From assembly GCF_000147675.1 (NCBI RefSeq), contig NZ_ADGQ01000060.1, positions 1-64,000 of the forward strand: DNA of 64,000 nt, in the 5' to 3' direction. Shown one piece after another: positions 33,942 to 41,288 of this stretch (position 1 is its first letter; each line of letters begins with the position of its first letter). Under the pieces are notes generated by a model that saw only the letters and a program-made list of their open reading frames with translations, was not told the DNA's origin and did not search any database. This stretch comes from Peptostreptococcus stomatis DSM 17678. GTDB taxonomy: Bacteria > Bacillota > Clostridia > Peptostreptococcales > Peptostreptococcaceae. The position numbers and the translations under genes are program-made.

Positions 33942-33959
33942 TAGAAATGGAGGGTATTT

Positions 33960-34241
33960 ATGAGATGGATATTAAAAATAATCTTATTTCCAATTAGATT
34001 GCTGTTAAGTATCCTCACTGCATTTCTGACATTCCTGCTCGGCATAGGAACAACTATTCTATATTTCTTGATGCTGATGTGTATCGTTGCTGCAATAGGA
34101 TCATTTATACAAAAAGATATATCACTTGGAATTGAGGCGTTGGTATTAGGATTTTTGTTAAGTCCATATGGAATACCCATGGTCGGAGCAACCGTTATAG
34201 CCTTTTTTAAAGGTATAAACGAAGTAATAAAATCAATTTGA
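33960..34241 (+). CDS. CD1845-family small membrane protein
   Basis: A 93-residue hydrophobic protein with two or three membrane helices (about 1-40 and 55-80, LLLSILTAFLTFLLGIGTTILYFLMLMCIVAAIGSF seen in part). It matches the small CD1845-type protein found at the left end of clostridial conjugative elements just inside rumA. The function is unknown. The ATG lies 7-8 bases after GGAGG and 18 bases past the rlmD stop. A terminator follows. Confidence 0.7.
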   Translation: MRWILKIILFPIRLLLSILTAFLTFLLGIGTTILYFLMLMCIVAAIGSFIQKDISLGIEALVLGFLLSPYGIPMVGATVIAFFKGINEVIKSI

Positions 34242-34264
34242 AAAATTTCATAAAAATGGTTACC

Positions 34265-34296
34265 AAAGACGATAGAGAAAAAACTATCGTCTTTTT
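34265..34296 (+). terminator. Element terminator, AAGACGATAG type (copy 1)
   Basis: AAAGACGATAG (34265-34275) pairs perfectly with CTATCGTCTTT (34284-34294), followed by T residues. A near copy of this hairpin occurs at 38904-38940. Confidence 0.88.
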
Positions 34297-34329
34297 CTTT
34301 GTAAAATTTTAAGGAAAGGAGGTGAAGCG

Positions 34330-35109
34330 ATGGACTTTGACTATTTCTATAACAGAGAAGCGGAACGATTTAATTTCTTAAAAGTTCCGGAGATATTGGT
34401 TGATGGAGAAGAATTTAAGGGATTATCTGCCGAAGCAATTATCCTTTATTCCATGCTTTTGAAACGAGCAGGAATGTCCTTTAAGAATAACTGGATAGAC
34501 AAAGATGGCAGGGTATTTATCTATTTTACTGTTGAAGAAATTATGAGAAGAAGAAATATCTCAAAGCCGACAGCTATAAAAACATTAGATGAACTCGATA
34601 TGAAAAAAGGAATCGGACTGATTGAAAGAGTAAGGCTTGGGCTTGGTAAGCCGAATGTCATATATGTCAAAGATTTCATGAGTGTATTTCAGGTAAAAGA
34701 AAATGACTTTCAGAAGTTAAAAAACTTTACTTCAGAAGTAAAAGATGTTGACCTCAGAAGTAAAGAAAATGAACTTCAAGAGGTTAAAAATGTTGACCGT
34801 AACTATATAGAGAATAATAAGAGTAAGTATAGTAAGAGAGAATATAGTTTTGGTGTAAACGGACTTGGAACATTTCAAAATGTATTTTTAGCTGCTGAAG
34901 ATATATCCGATTTACAAATTATAATGAACTCACAGCTTGATAATTACATTGAAAGACTATCAGCATATATCAAAAGCACCGGAAAGACCTATAAAAACCA
35001 TAAAGCGACAATCCTTTCTTGGTTTTATAAAGATCAGGGAAGAAGTAAAAAAGTGAAAACATCAAATATCCCGACATGGGAAGAATATGATAAAGGAGAA
35101 CACCTATGA
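34330..35109 (+). CDS. repA: Replication initiator protein A (RepA_N domain)
   Basis: A 259-residue protein. The N-terminal RepA_N region reads FDYFYNREAERFNFLKVPEIL, KGLSAEAIILYSMLLKRAGMS and YFTVEEIMRRRNISKPTAIK (winged-helix DNA-binding part). In conjugative elements it starts autonomous rolling or theta replication of the excised circle. The start follows AAGGAGGTGAAGCG. Its stop overlaps the DnaC-like ATG (ATGA), so loader and initiator are made together. AGA codons replace the AGG of the core genome. Confidence 0.9.
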   Translation: MDFDYFYNREAERFNFLKVPEILVDGEEFKGLSAEAIILYSMLLKRAGMSFKNNWIDKDGRVFIYFTVEEIMRRRNISKPTAIKTLDELDMKKGIGLIERVRLGLGKPNVIYVKDFMSVFQVKENDFQKLKNFTSEVKDVDLRSKENELQEVKNVDRNYIENNKSKYSKREYSFGVNGLGTFQNVFLAAEDISDLQIIMNSQLDNYIERLSAYIKSTGKTYKNHKATILSWFYKDQGRSKKVKTSNIPTWEEYDKGEHL

Positions 35110-35957
35110 TGAAAGAATTAGAAAAAGTAATGATAGAAGATGTAGAGTATTCTTACGATCCTGAAAAAGAATATATCAAGGATGGACACGCATTTTGTAA
35201 AGTTTGTCACGAAAGAAAAGACGGAAAAGGGATGGAGTTCTTTGATAACAAGATGATATTTAAGATTTCTTGCAAATGCGATAGAGATAGAGAGGCAAGA
35301 GAAAAAGAAAGACAAAAGCAGATGGAGATTGAACAATTAAAGAGTAGCTGCTTCAACTCGATTATTCAGTGGTCATACACATTTGAAAATTATCAGGGAG
35401 AAGAAAATCAAAGCCTTATCATTGCAAAGAACTTTGTAAAAGACTATGAGGAAATAAAAAAAGAAAATATCGGACTTCTTTTTTATGGCTCAGTAGGTAG
35501 CGGAAAGACCTATCTTGCCTGCTCCATTGCAAATAGCCTTATTGAACAGTATCAAATAGGCGTTAAAATAAGAAATTTTGCACAGATTATCAATGAGCTG
35601 CAAAAGGGAGGATTTGATTTTGACAAGAACGCATATATTGAATCCCTTGTAAATACTTCCGTTCTTATCTTGGATGACTTAGGAATAGAAAGAGATACAA
35701 GCTATGCCAAAGAGCAAGTATATAACATCGTGAATAACAGGTACTTAAAACAGAAACCGACTATCTTTACCACTAACCTTTCCTACGACACAATCCAAAA
35801 TTGTAAGGATAGCGTAGAGTATCAAAGAATCTACTCAAGAATCATAGAGATGTGTATTCCTGTTATGGTTGTAGGAGAAGATTTTAGAAAGGTTATTCAA
35901 AAGGACAAACTGAATCGGAATAAGGACAGACTTCTGAATGGAGGTGAGAGAAGTTGA
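35106..35957 (+). CDS. DnaC/IstB-like helicase-loader ATPase
   Basis: A 283-residue AAA+ ATPase. A zinc-ribbon-like N-terminus (FCKVCHERKDG...ISCKCDRD) is followed by a P-loop LFYGSVGSGKTYLAC, Walker B SVLILDDLGIERD and an arginine-finger region IYSRIIEMC. It would load the replicative helicase at the RepA-bound origin. It is coupled to repA at the front and to pcfB at the back by overlapping stops and starts. Confidence 0.92.
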   Translation: MMKELEKVMIEDVEYSYDPEKEYIKDGHAFCKVCHERKDGKGMEFFDNKMIFKISCKCDRDREAREKERQKQMEIEQLKSSCFNSIIQWSYTFENYQGEENQSLIIAKNFVKDYEEIKKENIGLLFYGSVGSGKTYLACSIANSLIEQYQIGVKIRNFAQIINELQKGGFDFDKNAYIESLVNTSVLILDDLGIERDTSYAKEQVYNIVNNRYLKQKPTIFTTNLSYDTIQNCKDSVEYQRIYSRIIEMCIPVMVVGEDFRKVIQKDKLNRNKDRLLNGGERS

Positions 35958-36406
35958 TCAATGAAGAAATAGCAAGAAAAACGCTGAATATGGAAGTTAG
36001 AGCTGCTAAAGTAACAGGAAAGCTAATTCTGAACTTGTTAAAGAAATTGATGAAAGAAGCAGAAAAACTTGGAGGACTTGAAAAGCTGGTTAATGCTAAC
36101 GGAAATGAAGTAAAGCTAAAAGATATGGTTAAAAAGGGACAGCTTGAAGAAATTCCGGTTGAAGAAGCAGAGCTGAAAGAACTGAAAAAAGAGCTAAATA
36201 GATACGGTGTTAAGTTTTCGGTGATGAAAGATAAGGAAACAGGTAAATTCTCAGTATTTTTCCAAGCCAAAGATATGAAAGTAATGGACAAAGCATTTAA
36301 GCACGCTCTTTCCGAATCAGAAAAGAAAACGGAAAGAAAAGAATCTATCCATAAGAATATTGAGAAGTTCAAGGAGATGGCTAAAAAACTCTGTTTCCAA
36401 AGATAG
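35954..36406 (+). CDS. PcfB-family (DUF3801) conjugation protein
   Basis: A 150-residue basic protein. AARVTGKLILNLLKKLMKE-like helix, NANGNEVKLKDMVKKGQ, LKKELNRYGVKFSVMKDKETGKFSVFFQAKD (key residues) and the lysine-rich C-terminus fit PcfB/DUF3801, which in Enterococcus plasmid pCF10 lies next to the coupling protein PcfC. It starts at TTG, eight bases after GGAGGT, overlapping the previous stop. The VirD4-type gene follows. Confidence 0.87.
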   Translation: MINEEIARKTLNMEVRAAKVTGKLILNLLKKLMKEAEKLGGLEKLVNANGNEVKLKDMVKKGQLEEIPVEEAELKELKKELNRYGVKFSVMKDKETGKFSVFFQAKDMKVMDKAFKHALSESEKKTERKESIHKNIEKFKEMAKKLCFQR

Positions 36407-36436
36407 AATCAAGAATAAACAAAAGGAGCGGAGCCT

Positions 36437-38218
36437 ATGATAGATAAAATATTAAAGGACATCAAAGGCTTATTTAAGGTGCAAGATAAGGTAAAGTTTC
36501 TAAAGCAGAACATTCCCTATCTTGCATTTTTCTATTTAGGAAACATCTTTTCCCATCATGTAAGAAGCTATGTTGGAGGAGATGTGATAGATAAAATATT
36601 TCAGGGGATATTGGAGCTTAATACGATGAGCTTTCTTCCAAGCCTTCATCCTACGGATATTATAATGGGCGTGGTAGTAGCTGTTTTAATCAAAATTATT
36701 GTATATACCAAAGGGAAAAATGCTAAAAAGTTTAGACAGGGGAAAGAGTATGGTTCAGCAAGATGGGGAATGAAAAAAGATATAGAGCCATACATGGATG
36801 AAAAGTTTCAAAACAATATCCTACTTACGCAAACAGAACGATTAACCATGAATGGCAGACCGGCTAATCCTAAATATGCTCGTAACAAAAATGTGCTTGT
36901 AATCGGTGGATCAGGAAGTGGAAAGACGAGATTTTATGTAAAACCGAATCTTATGCAGATGCACTCGTCATATTGTGTAACCGATCCTAAAGGAACGATA
37001 GTCCTTGAGTGCGGTAAGATGCTTGAAGATAACGGATATGAGATAAAAATCCTAAATACCATTAACTTCAAAAAGTCTATGAAATACAATCCCTTTGCTT
37101 ATCTTAGAAGTGAAAAGGACATACTCAAATTAGTACAGACAATCATTGCAAACACCAAGGGAGAGGGAGAAAAAGCAGGTGAAGATTTTTGGGTCAAAGC
37201 TGAAAAGCTCTACTATACAGCCCTTATTGGCTACATCTTCTATGAAGCTCCAAGAGAAGAAAAGAACTTCGCTACTCTCCTTGATATGATAGACGCTTCA
37301 GAAGTAAGAGAAGATGATGAAACCTATATGAATCCGATTGATAGATTATTTGAAGCATTGGAAAAGAAAGAGCCTACGCACTTTGCAGTCAAGCAATATA
37401 AAAAGTACAAATTGGCTGCCGGAAAAACGGCTAAGTCTATTCTTATTTCTTGTGGTGCAAGACTTGCTCCCTTTGATATTAGGGAACTTAGGGACTTGAT
37501 GAGTGAAGATGAACTTGAGCTTGATACACTCGGAGATAGAAAAACTGCACTCTTTGTTATTATCTCTGATACAGATGATACCTTTAACTTTGTAGTTTCC
37601 ATTATGTACTCACAGCTATTCAATCTACTTTGCGATAAGGCAGATGATGAATACGGTGGAAGATTACCTATTCATGTAAGGTGTCTTTTAGACGAATTTG
37701 CGAACATCGGCTTAATTCCTAAGTTTGAAAAGCTGATTGCAACAATCAGAAGTAGAGAGATTTCAGCAAGTATCATTTTACAAGCCCAATCACAGTTAAA
37801 GGCAATATATAAGGATAACGCTGATACAATCGTAGGTAACTGTGATAGTACCTTGTTTCTTGGTGGCAAGGAGAAAACCACGTTAAAAGAATTGTCTGAA
37901 ACACTGGGAAAAGAAACTATCGACCTGTATAACACATCGGAAACAAGGTCAAATCAAAAGTCTTTCGGACTTAATTATCAAAAGACAGGTAAGGAACTGA
38001 TGAGCCAAGATGAGATTACTGTAATGGACGGTGGTAAATGTATTTTTCAGCTTAGAGGTGTAAGACCTTTTCTTTCAGATAAATTCGACATCACAAAGCA
38101 TAAGAACTATAAGTTCTTAGAAGATTATGACAAGAAGAATGTGTTTGATATTGAAGAATATATAAAGAGAAAAGGCAAGGTTAAGCTTAATAGAAATACG
38201 GTAATTACAAGATTGTAA
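36437..38218 (+). CDS. VirD4-type type IV coupling protein
   Basis: A 593-residue membrane ATPase that brings the relaxase-DNA complex to the mating channel. Two N-terminal helices (about 25-45 and 65-90) anchor it. YGSARWGMKKDIEPYM is the TraG/VirD4 signature, VIGGSGSGKTRFYVKP the Walker A, VTDPKGTIVLECGK and NPFAYLRSE follow, and RCLLDEFANIGLIPKFE the Walker B. ILQAQSQLKAIYKD completes the motif set. Length and position after PcfB are as in Tn1549. Confidence 0.96.
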   Translation: MIDKILKDIKGLFKVQDKVKFLKQNIPYLAFFYLGNIFSHHVRSYVGGDVIDKIFQGILELNTMSFLPSLHPTDIIMGVVVAVLIKIIVYTKGKNAKKFRQGKEYGSARWGMKKDIEPYMDEKFQNNILLTQTERLTMNGRPANPKYARNKNVLVIGGSGSGKTRFYVKPNLMQMHSSYCVTDPKGTIVLECGKMLEDNGYEIKILNTINFKKSMKYNPFAYLRSEKDILKLVQTIIANTKGEGEKAGEDFWVKAEKLYYTALIGYIFYEAPREEKNFATLLDMIDASEVREDDETYMNPIDRLFEALEKKEPTHFAVKQYKKYKLAAGKTAKSILISCGARLAPFDIRELRDLMSEDELELDTLGDRKTALFVIISDTDDTFNFVVSIMYSQLFNLLCDKADDEYGGRLPIHVRCLLDEFANIGLIPKFEKLIATIRSREISASIILQAQSQLKAIYKDNADTIVGNCDSTLFLGGKEKTTLKELSETLGKETIDLYNTSETRSNQKSFGLNYQKTGKELMSQDEITVMDGGKCIFQLRGVRPFLSDKFDITKHKNYKFLEDYDKKNVFDIEEYIKRKGKVKLNRNTVITRL

Positions 38219-38298
38219 GATTTACTGTTATAACTATATGGTCGAGGGTATATTTGATATAATAGAGCTAGATAAATTTGAATTTGTGGAGGTTTTCT

Positions 38299-38667
38299 AT
38301 GAAGTATGAAGAAATTAAATTAAATATTTCAAATGATAAAATTAGCAATTACAAAGTATTTAAAGGGATGAAGCTGTATTCTGAAATATTTAAATCCGAA
38401 GATGAAAAGAAGTTAATAAATAAAAGAGTATTTGTAACTCCAAAAGGAAACTATGTTTATTATGAAAGGACAGATATAAATTGGAACTATTGGTCAGATA
38501 AAACAAGATATGATTCGAGTTTTGAATTAAGTGATATAAAACATAATATAGTATTTGAAGTATCAACAGAATTGACTAAGTTTACAAAATATTTAGGAGA
38601 AGAAGTAGTCAAAAAAATTATGTTTAAAGAAAAAAATGGAGAAATAGTAGAAGTACTGGATATTTAG
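38299..38667 (+). CDS. EXLDI-family small protein (element cargo)
   Basis: A 122-residue protein that ends EVVKKI...EIVEVLDI. The terminal E-x-L-D-I is the signature that names this family, and the KGNYVYYERTDINWNYWSD stretch fits it. Function unknown. The ATG at 38299 is seven bases behind GGAGGT; an in-frame TTG 21 bases earlier overlaps no ribosome site and was rejected. A TATAAT at 38258-38263 upstream may be its own promoter. It lies between the coupling protein and the SSB operon, a position where such elements often carry extra genes. Confidence 0.6.
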   Translation: MKYEEIKLNISNDKISNYKVFKGMKLYSEIFKSEDEKKLINKRVFVTPKGNYVYYERTDINWNYWSDKTRYDSSFELSDIKHNIVFEVSTELTKFTKYLGEEVVKKIMFKEKNGEIVEVLDI

Positions 38668-38728
38668 TACATCTTGAACTCCCTATTTATTAGATTAAGT
38701 AAATTTGGAATTTTGGAGGTATCCGTTT

Positions 38729-38851
38729 ATGAAATGGTATAATTATACGGCTAAACAAGAAAAAAGAAATTTTCAAAAAGTAATTGCTGTATGAATAGTA
38801 GGTGCAATTTTAATTCTACTTATTCGTATAGTTTTTCATACTATTTTGTAA
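38729..38851 (+). pseudogene. 40-codon membrane mini-ORF broken by an in-frame TGA
   Basis: Behind a good GGAGGT site an ATG opens MKWYNYTAKQEKRNFQKVIAV, then a TGA at 38792-38794. The same frame goes on as IVGAILILLIRIVFHTIL to a TAA at 38851. The part after TGA is a clear membrane helix that would finish a small single-pass protein. TGG to TGA (Trp) would explain it. It is either a recent nonsense mutation or a 21-residue peptide made alone. Confidence 0.45.
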
Positions 38852-38903
38852 GTAAAATATAAATCCCAGTTTGTTGAACTGAAAAATTGAATACTAAATG
38901 CGT

Positions 38904-38940
38904 AAGACGATAGAAAAGAAAAAAATCTATCGTCTTTTTT
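38904..38940 (+). terminator. Element terminator, AAGACGATAG type (copy 2)
   Basis: AAGACGATAGA (38904-38914) pairs perfectly with TCTATCGTCTT (38926-38936), followed by Ts. The stem is the same as at 34265, with a different loop. It sits in the 533-base gap between 38668 and 39200. Confidence 0.88.
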
Positions 38941-38985
38941 CATACCTATTTTCAATTTATATTGCGATCAATAAATAGGGGAAAC

Positions 38986-38999
38986 TCGCTAATTAGCGA
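38986..38999. promoter_or_regulatory. 14-base perfect palindrome, possible operator
   Basis: TCGCTAATTAGCGA is a perfect palindrome with no loop, the form expected of a dimeric repressor site rather than a terminator. It lies about 200 bases upstream of the SSB operon. Confidence 0.35.
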
Positions 39000-39085
39000 A
39001 CTAGTATTTCAAGTACCTTTCACTAATATATACACGACAAAATGCTAATTCACTTAAATATGTTAAAGACAATAAAGGAGATAAG

Positions 39086-39181
39086 ATGATAAGGATCAGA
39101 AGTCCCACTAAGAAAAAACTAAATAGTAAGAGTATCAGCGATTGGAAAAGAAATACTCCAGTCGCTTTTTTATTGAATTGA
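39086..39181 (+). CDS. Possible 31-residue leader peptide before the SSB operon
   Basis: An ATG four bases after AAAGGAGAT opens MIRIRSPTKKKLNSKSIS and ends at 39181, 20 bases before the SSB start. Its last third lies within a terminator hairpin (39137-39171). That pairing of a translated leader and a terminator is typical of attenuation. It may also be a chance ORF. Confidence 0.3.
   Translation: MIRIRSPTKKKLNSKSISDWKRNTPVAFLLN
39137..39171 (+). terminator. Terminator upstream of the SSB operon
   Basis: AGCGATTGGA (39137-39146) pairs with TCCAGTCGCT (39157-39166), with one G-T pair, followed by TTTTTT. It lies just before the SSB-Maff2-VirB6 transfer operon and may control read-through into it. 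Confidence 0.75.
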
Positions 39182-39200
39182 AAAGGAGAAATTTAAAAAG

Positions 39201-39512
39201 ATGAAACAAGAAATGATTAACATCAACGCCAACTTAGTGGCGGAACCTACTTTCTCAAACTTTGAAAAAGACGGAGAAACGGTAGAAGTTGTAAACTTCA
39301 CGCTTGTAAAAAAGTACGGAAAGGGAAAGGAGTACATCAACTGTGCAGCCTATGGAGAAAAAGCTGAGAAAGCAAAGGACTTTGAAAAAGGCGATTTAAT
39401 TCATATCTTTGGTTACTTTAAGAAGCGTGAAAAAGAGGGAAAGACTTACAAAAACTTTGTAGTGAAGTCATATAACAAGATTGAAAAGAAAGAAGAAAAC
39501 GAGGAGGAATAA
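39201..39512 (+). CDS. ssb: Single-stranded DNA-binding protein (element copy 1)
   Basis: A 103-residue OB-fold protein. NINANLVAEPTFSNFEKDG, VVNFTLVKKYGKGKEYINCAAYGEKAEK (key residues) and DLIHIFGYFKKREKEGKTYKNF correspond to strands of an SSB. It lacks the long acidic tail of the chromosomal protein and ends in a Glu run. It protects transferred single strands. The following gene is three bases away. A second SSB-like gene lies at 59806. Confidence 0.85.
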   Translation: MKQEMININANLVAEPTFSNFEKDGETVEVVNFTLVKKYGKGKEYINCAAYGEKAEKAKDFEKGDLIHIFGYFKKREKEGKTYKNFVVKSYNKIEKKEENEEE

Positions 39513-39515
39513 CTT

Positions 39516-39731
39516 ATGGCATTTTTTACACAGGCAGTTAATGTATTAAAGATTTTGGTTATGGCAGTAGGTGCAGGACTTGGAGCATGGGGCGTCATCA
39601 ATCTTATGGAAGGATATGGTAATGACAATCCCGGAGCAAAATCGCAAGGAATAAAGCAGCTGATGGCAGGTGGAGGTATCGTTCTTATAGGACTTAAGCT
39701 CATTCCACTACTTGCGGGTGTACTCAATTAA
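39516..39731 (+). CDS. Maff2-family membrane protein (pilin-like VirB2 counterpart)
   Basis: A 71-residue protein with two helices (about 8-28 and 47-68; KILVMAVGAGLGAWGVINLMEGYG and LMAGGGIVLIGLKLIPLL). The pattern is that of Maff2, a VirB2/TrbC-size membrane protein of conjugative elements, presumed to be a channel or pilin subunit. The spacing and order Maff2 then VirB6-like is conserved. The gene starts behind GAGGAGG. Confidence 0.85.
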   Translation: MAFFTQAVNVLKILVMAVGAGLGAWGVINLMEGYGNDNPGAKSQGIKQLMAGGGIVLIGLKLIPLLAGVLN

Positions 39732-39750
39732 GAAGAAAAGGAGAGCTTAG

Positions 39751-40614
39751 ATGTTTGGAATATTCGACAAGATAGAAGAATTCTTTAAGGAACTTCTACT
39801 GGGCGGTATCCAAGCAAACTTAGAGTCCATGTTTCTTGACATCAACGATAAAGTTGGTGCGGTTGCAACAGATGTAGGTAAAACGCCTATGGGGTGGAAC
39901 GGAGATGTATTTGCCTTTATCAAAAGCATTAACGATTCCGTTATCATTCCAATAGCGGGACTAATCATCACAGCAGTTCTTTGTATCGAGCTTATCAATA
40001 TGGTAATGCAAAAGAACAATATGCACGATACAGATACCTTTGAATTTTTCAAGTACATCATCAAGATGTGGATTGCTGTATGGTTAGTATCCCATGCCTT
40101 TGAGTTTTCAATGGCAGTTTTTGATGTGGCACAGCACATGGTAAATAAGGCGGCAGGGGTGATAAATACCTCTGCCACCGTTTCCGGAGATCAGATAGTG
40201 GCAATGATGGATACCCTAAAAGAAAAGGGACTTGGAGAACTTGTTATGATTCTCTTTGAAACCTCACTCATCAAGGTTGCTATACAGGTAATATCCGTTG
40301 TGATTATGCTTGTAGTTTACGGAAGAATGTTTGAGATTTATGTTTACTCATCGGTTTCAGCTATTCCTTTTGCCACAATGGGAAACAAGGAGTGGGGACA
40401 GATTGGTACAAACTACATCAAAGGACTATTTGCACTTGGACTACAAGGACTCTTTTTAATGGTTTGTCTTGGAATATACGCAGTTTTAGTTAAGACGATT
40501 AAGATAACAGATATACACACAAGTACCATGACGATACTTGGCTATGCGGTTTTGCTGGGGTTAATGATGCTAAAGAGCGGAACACTGGCCAAAAGCGTAT
40601 TAAATGCACACTAA
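39751..40614 (+). CDS. VirB6/TrbL-like mating-channel membrane protein
   Basis: A 287-residue polytopic protein with about six helices (first near 60-85, last near 260-280), beginning MFGIFDKIEEFFKELLLGG. It corresponds to the VirB6/TrbL component that forms the inner-membrane part of the type IV channel. The sequence SVSAIPFATMGNKEWGQIG is a conserved stretch in this element family. It follows Maff2 directly with a GGAG site. Confidence 0.85.
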   Translation: MFGIFDKIEEFFKELLLGGIQANLESMFLDINDKVGAVATDVGKTPMGWNGDVFAFIKSINDSVIIPIAGLIITAVLCIELINMVMQKNNMHDTDTFEFFKYIIKMWIAVWLVSHAFEFSMAVFDVAQHMVNKAAGVINTSATVSGDQIVAMMDTLKEKGLGELVMILFETSLIKVAIQVISVVIMLVVYGRMFEIYVYSSVSAIPFATMGNKEWGQIGTNYIKGLFALGLQGLFLMVCLGIYAVLVKTIKITDIHTSTMTILGYAVLLGLMMLKSGTLAKSVLNAH

Positions 40615-40631
40615 AAGAAAGGAAAGATAGT

Positions 40632-40895
40632 ATGGATAAAAGAAAAACAATATTTACAGCAGTAGTAATTGGAGCAGGTATTATGGCGATAATTGATAGA
40701 ATCAGGCTTCATAATAAGGTGGAAGAATTGGAAGAAAGAACAGATGACATCGGTCGCTGCCATAATGATTTTTGCTTAATGCAGGAAAGATATAACAAAA
40801 GTACGAATGAACAGATAGAGAGTATTCAGGAAGAAATCGGCTCTGTATATGAACACTTTGAGGAGCTGTCAAAGGGTAAAGAAGATGGGAGGTAA
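40632..40895 (+). CDS. Small membrane-anchored coiled-coil protein of the transfer operon
   Basis: An 87-residue protein with an N-terminal helix (about 7-22, IFTAVVIGAGIMAII) and a charged coiled coil (about 25-85). I do not recognise a named family. It lies between the VirB6-like and PrgI genes with tight spacing, so it is part of the transfer operon, perhaps a channel scaffold. Confidence 0.65.
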   Translation: MDKRKTIFTAVVIGAGIMAIIDRIRLHNKVEELEERTDDIGRCHNDFCLMQERYNKSTNEQIESIQEEIGSVYEHFEELSKGKEDGR

Positions 40896-40898
40896 GAT

Positions 40899-41288
40899 AT
40901 GGCATATGTACCAATCCCTAAAGACTTAAATAGGGTAAAGACAAAGGTTGCTTTTAACCTAACGAAAAGGCAGCTCATAGGCTTCACACTTGCAGGACTG
41001 GTTGGAATACCAGTCTATTTATTTATGAGGAAGTTTGTGCCAAATGACATAGCTGTCATATTCCTTATCGTATCCACGCTTCCTATCTTTTTCATCACAC
41101 TATTTGAAAAGGACGGACTGACCTTTGAGAAATATTTTAAGCACATCTACTTTCATAAGTTTTATCAACCGCAAAAGAGAGTGAGAAAGGAGGTTTACCT
41201 TGAACAAGAAAAGAAAAATTCAGCAAATAAAACTCATGCAAAACGAAAAGGCATTGAGAAGTCAAAAGCGGGACTTAAAGAAAAGTAA
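40899..41288 (+). CDS. PrgI-family (VirB3-like) conjugation protein
   Basis: A 129-residue protein. It begins AYVPIPKDLNRVKTKVAFNLTKRQLIGF, the PrgI signature (part shown), with two helices (about 30-50 and 55-72). It corresponds to VirB3, which docks VirB4. Its lysine-rich C-terminus overlaps the VirB4 gene by 89 bases in another frame, an unusually long overlap. Confidence 0.9.
   Translation: MAYVPIPKDLNRVKTKVAFNLTKRQLIGFTLAGLVGIPVYLFMRKFVPNDIAVIFLIVSTLPIFFITLFEKDGLTFEKYFKHIYFHKFYQPQKRVRKEVYLEQEKKNSANKTHAKRKGIEKSKAGLKEK

Noticed and set aside
35893-36372. A 159-residue reverse-strand frame overlapping pcfB
   Set aside because: It is a Ser/Phe-rich antisense shadow with no start site support.
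38792-38794. Recoding of the in-frame TGA as selenocysteine or tryptophan
   Set aside because: No SECIS-like stem follows and no other gene in the window uses TGA as Trp; a plain nonsense mutation is simpler.
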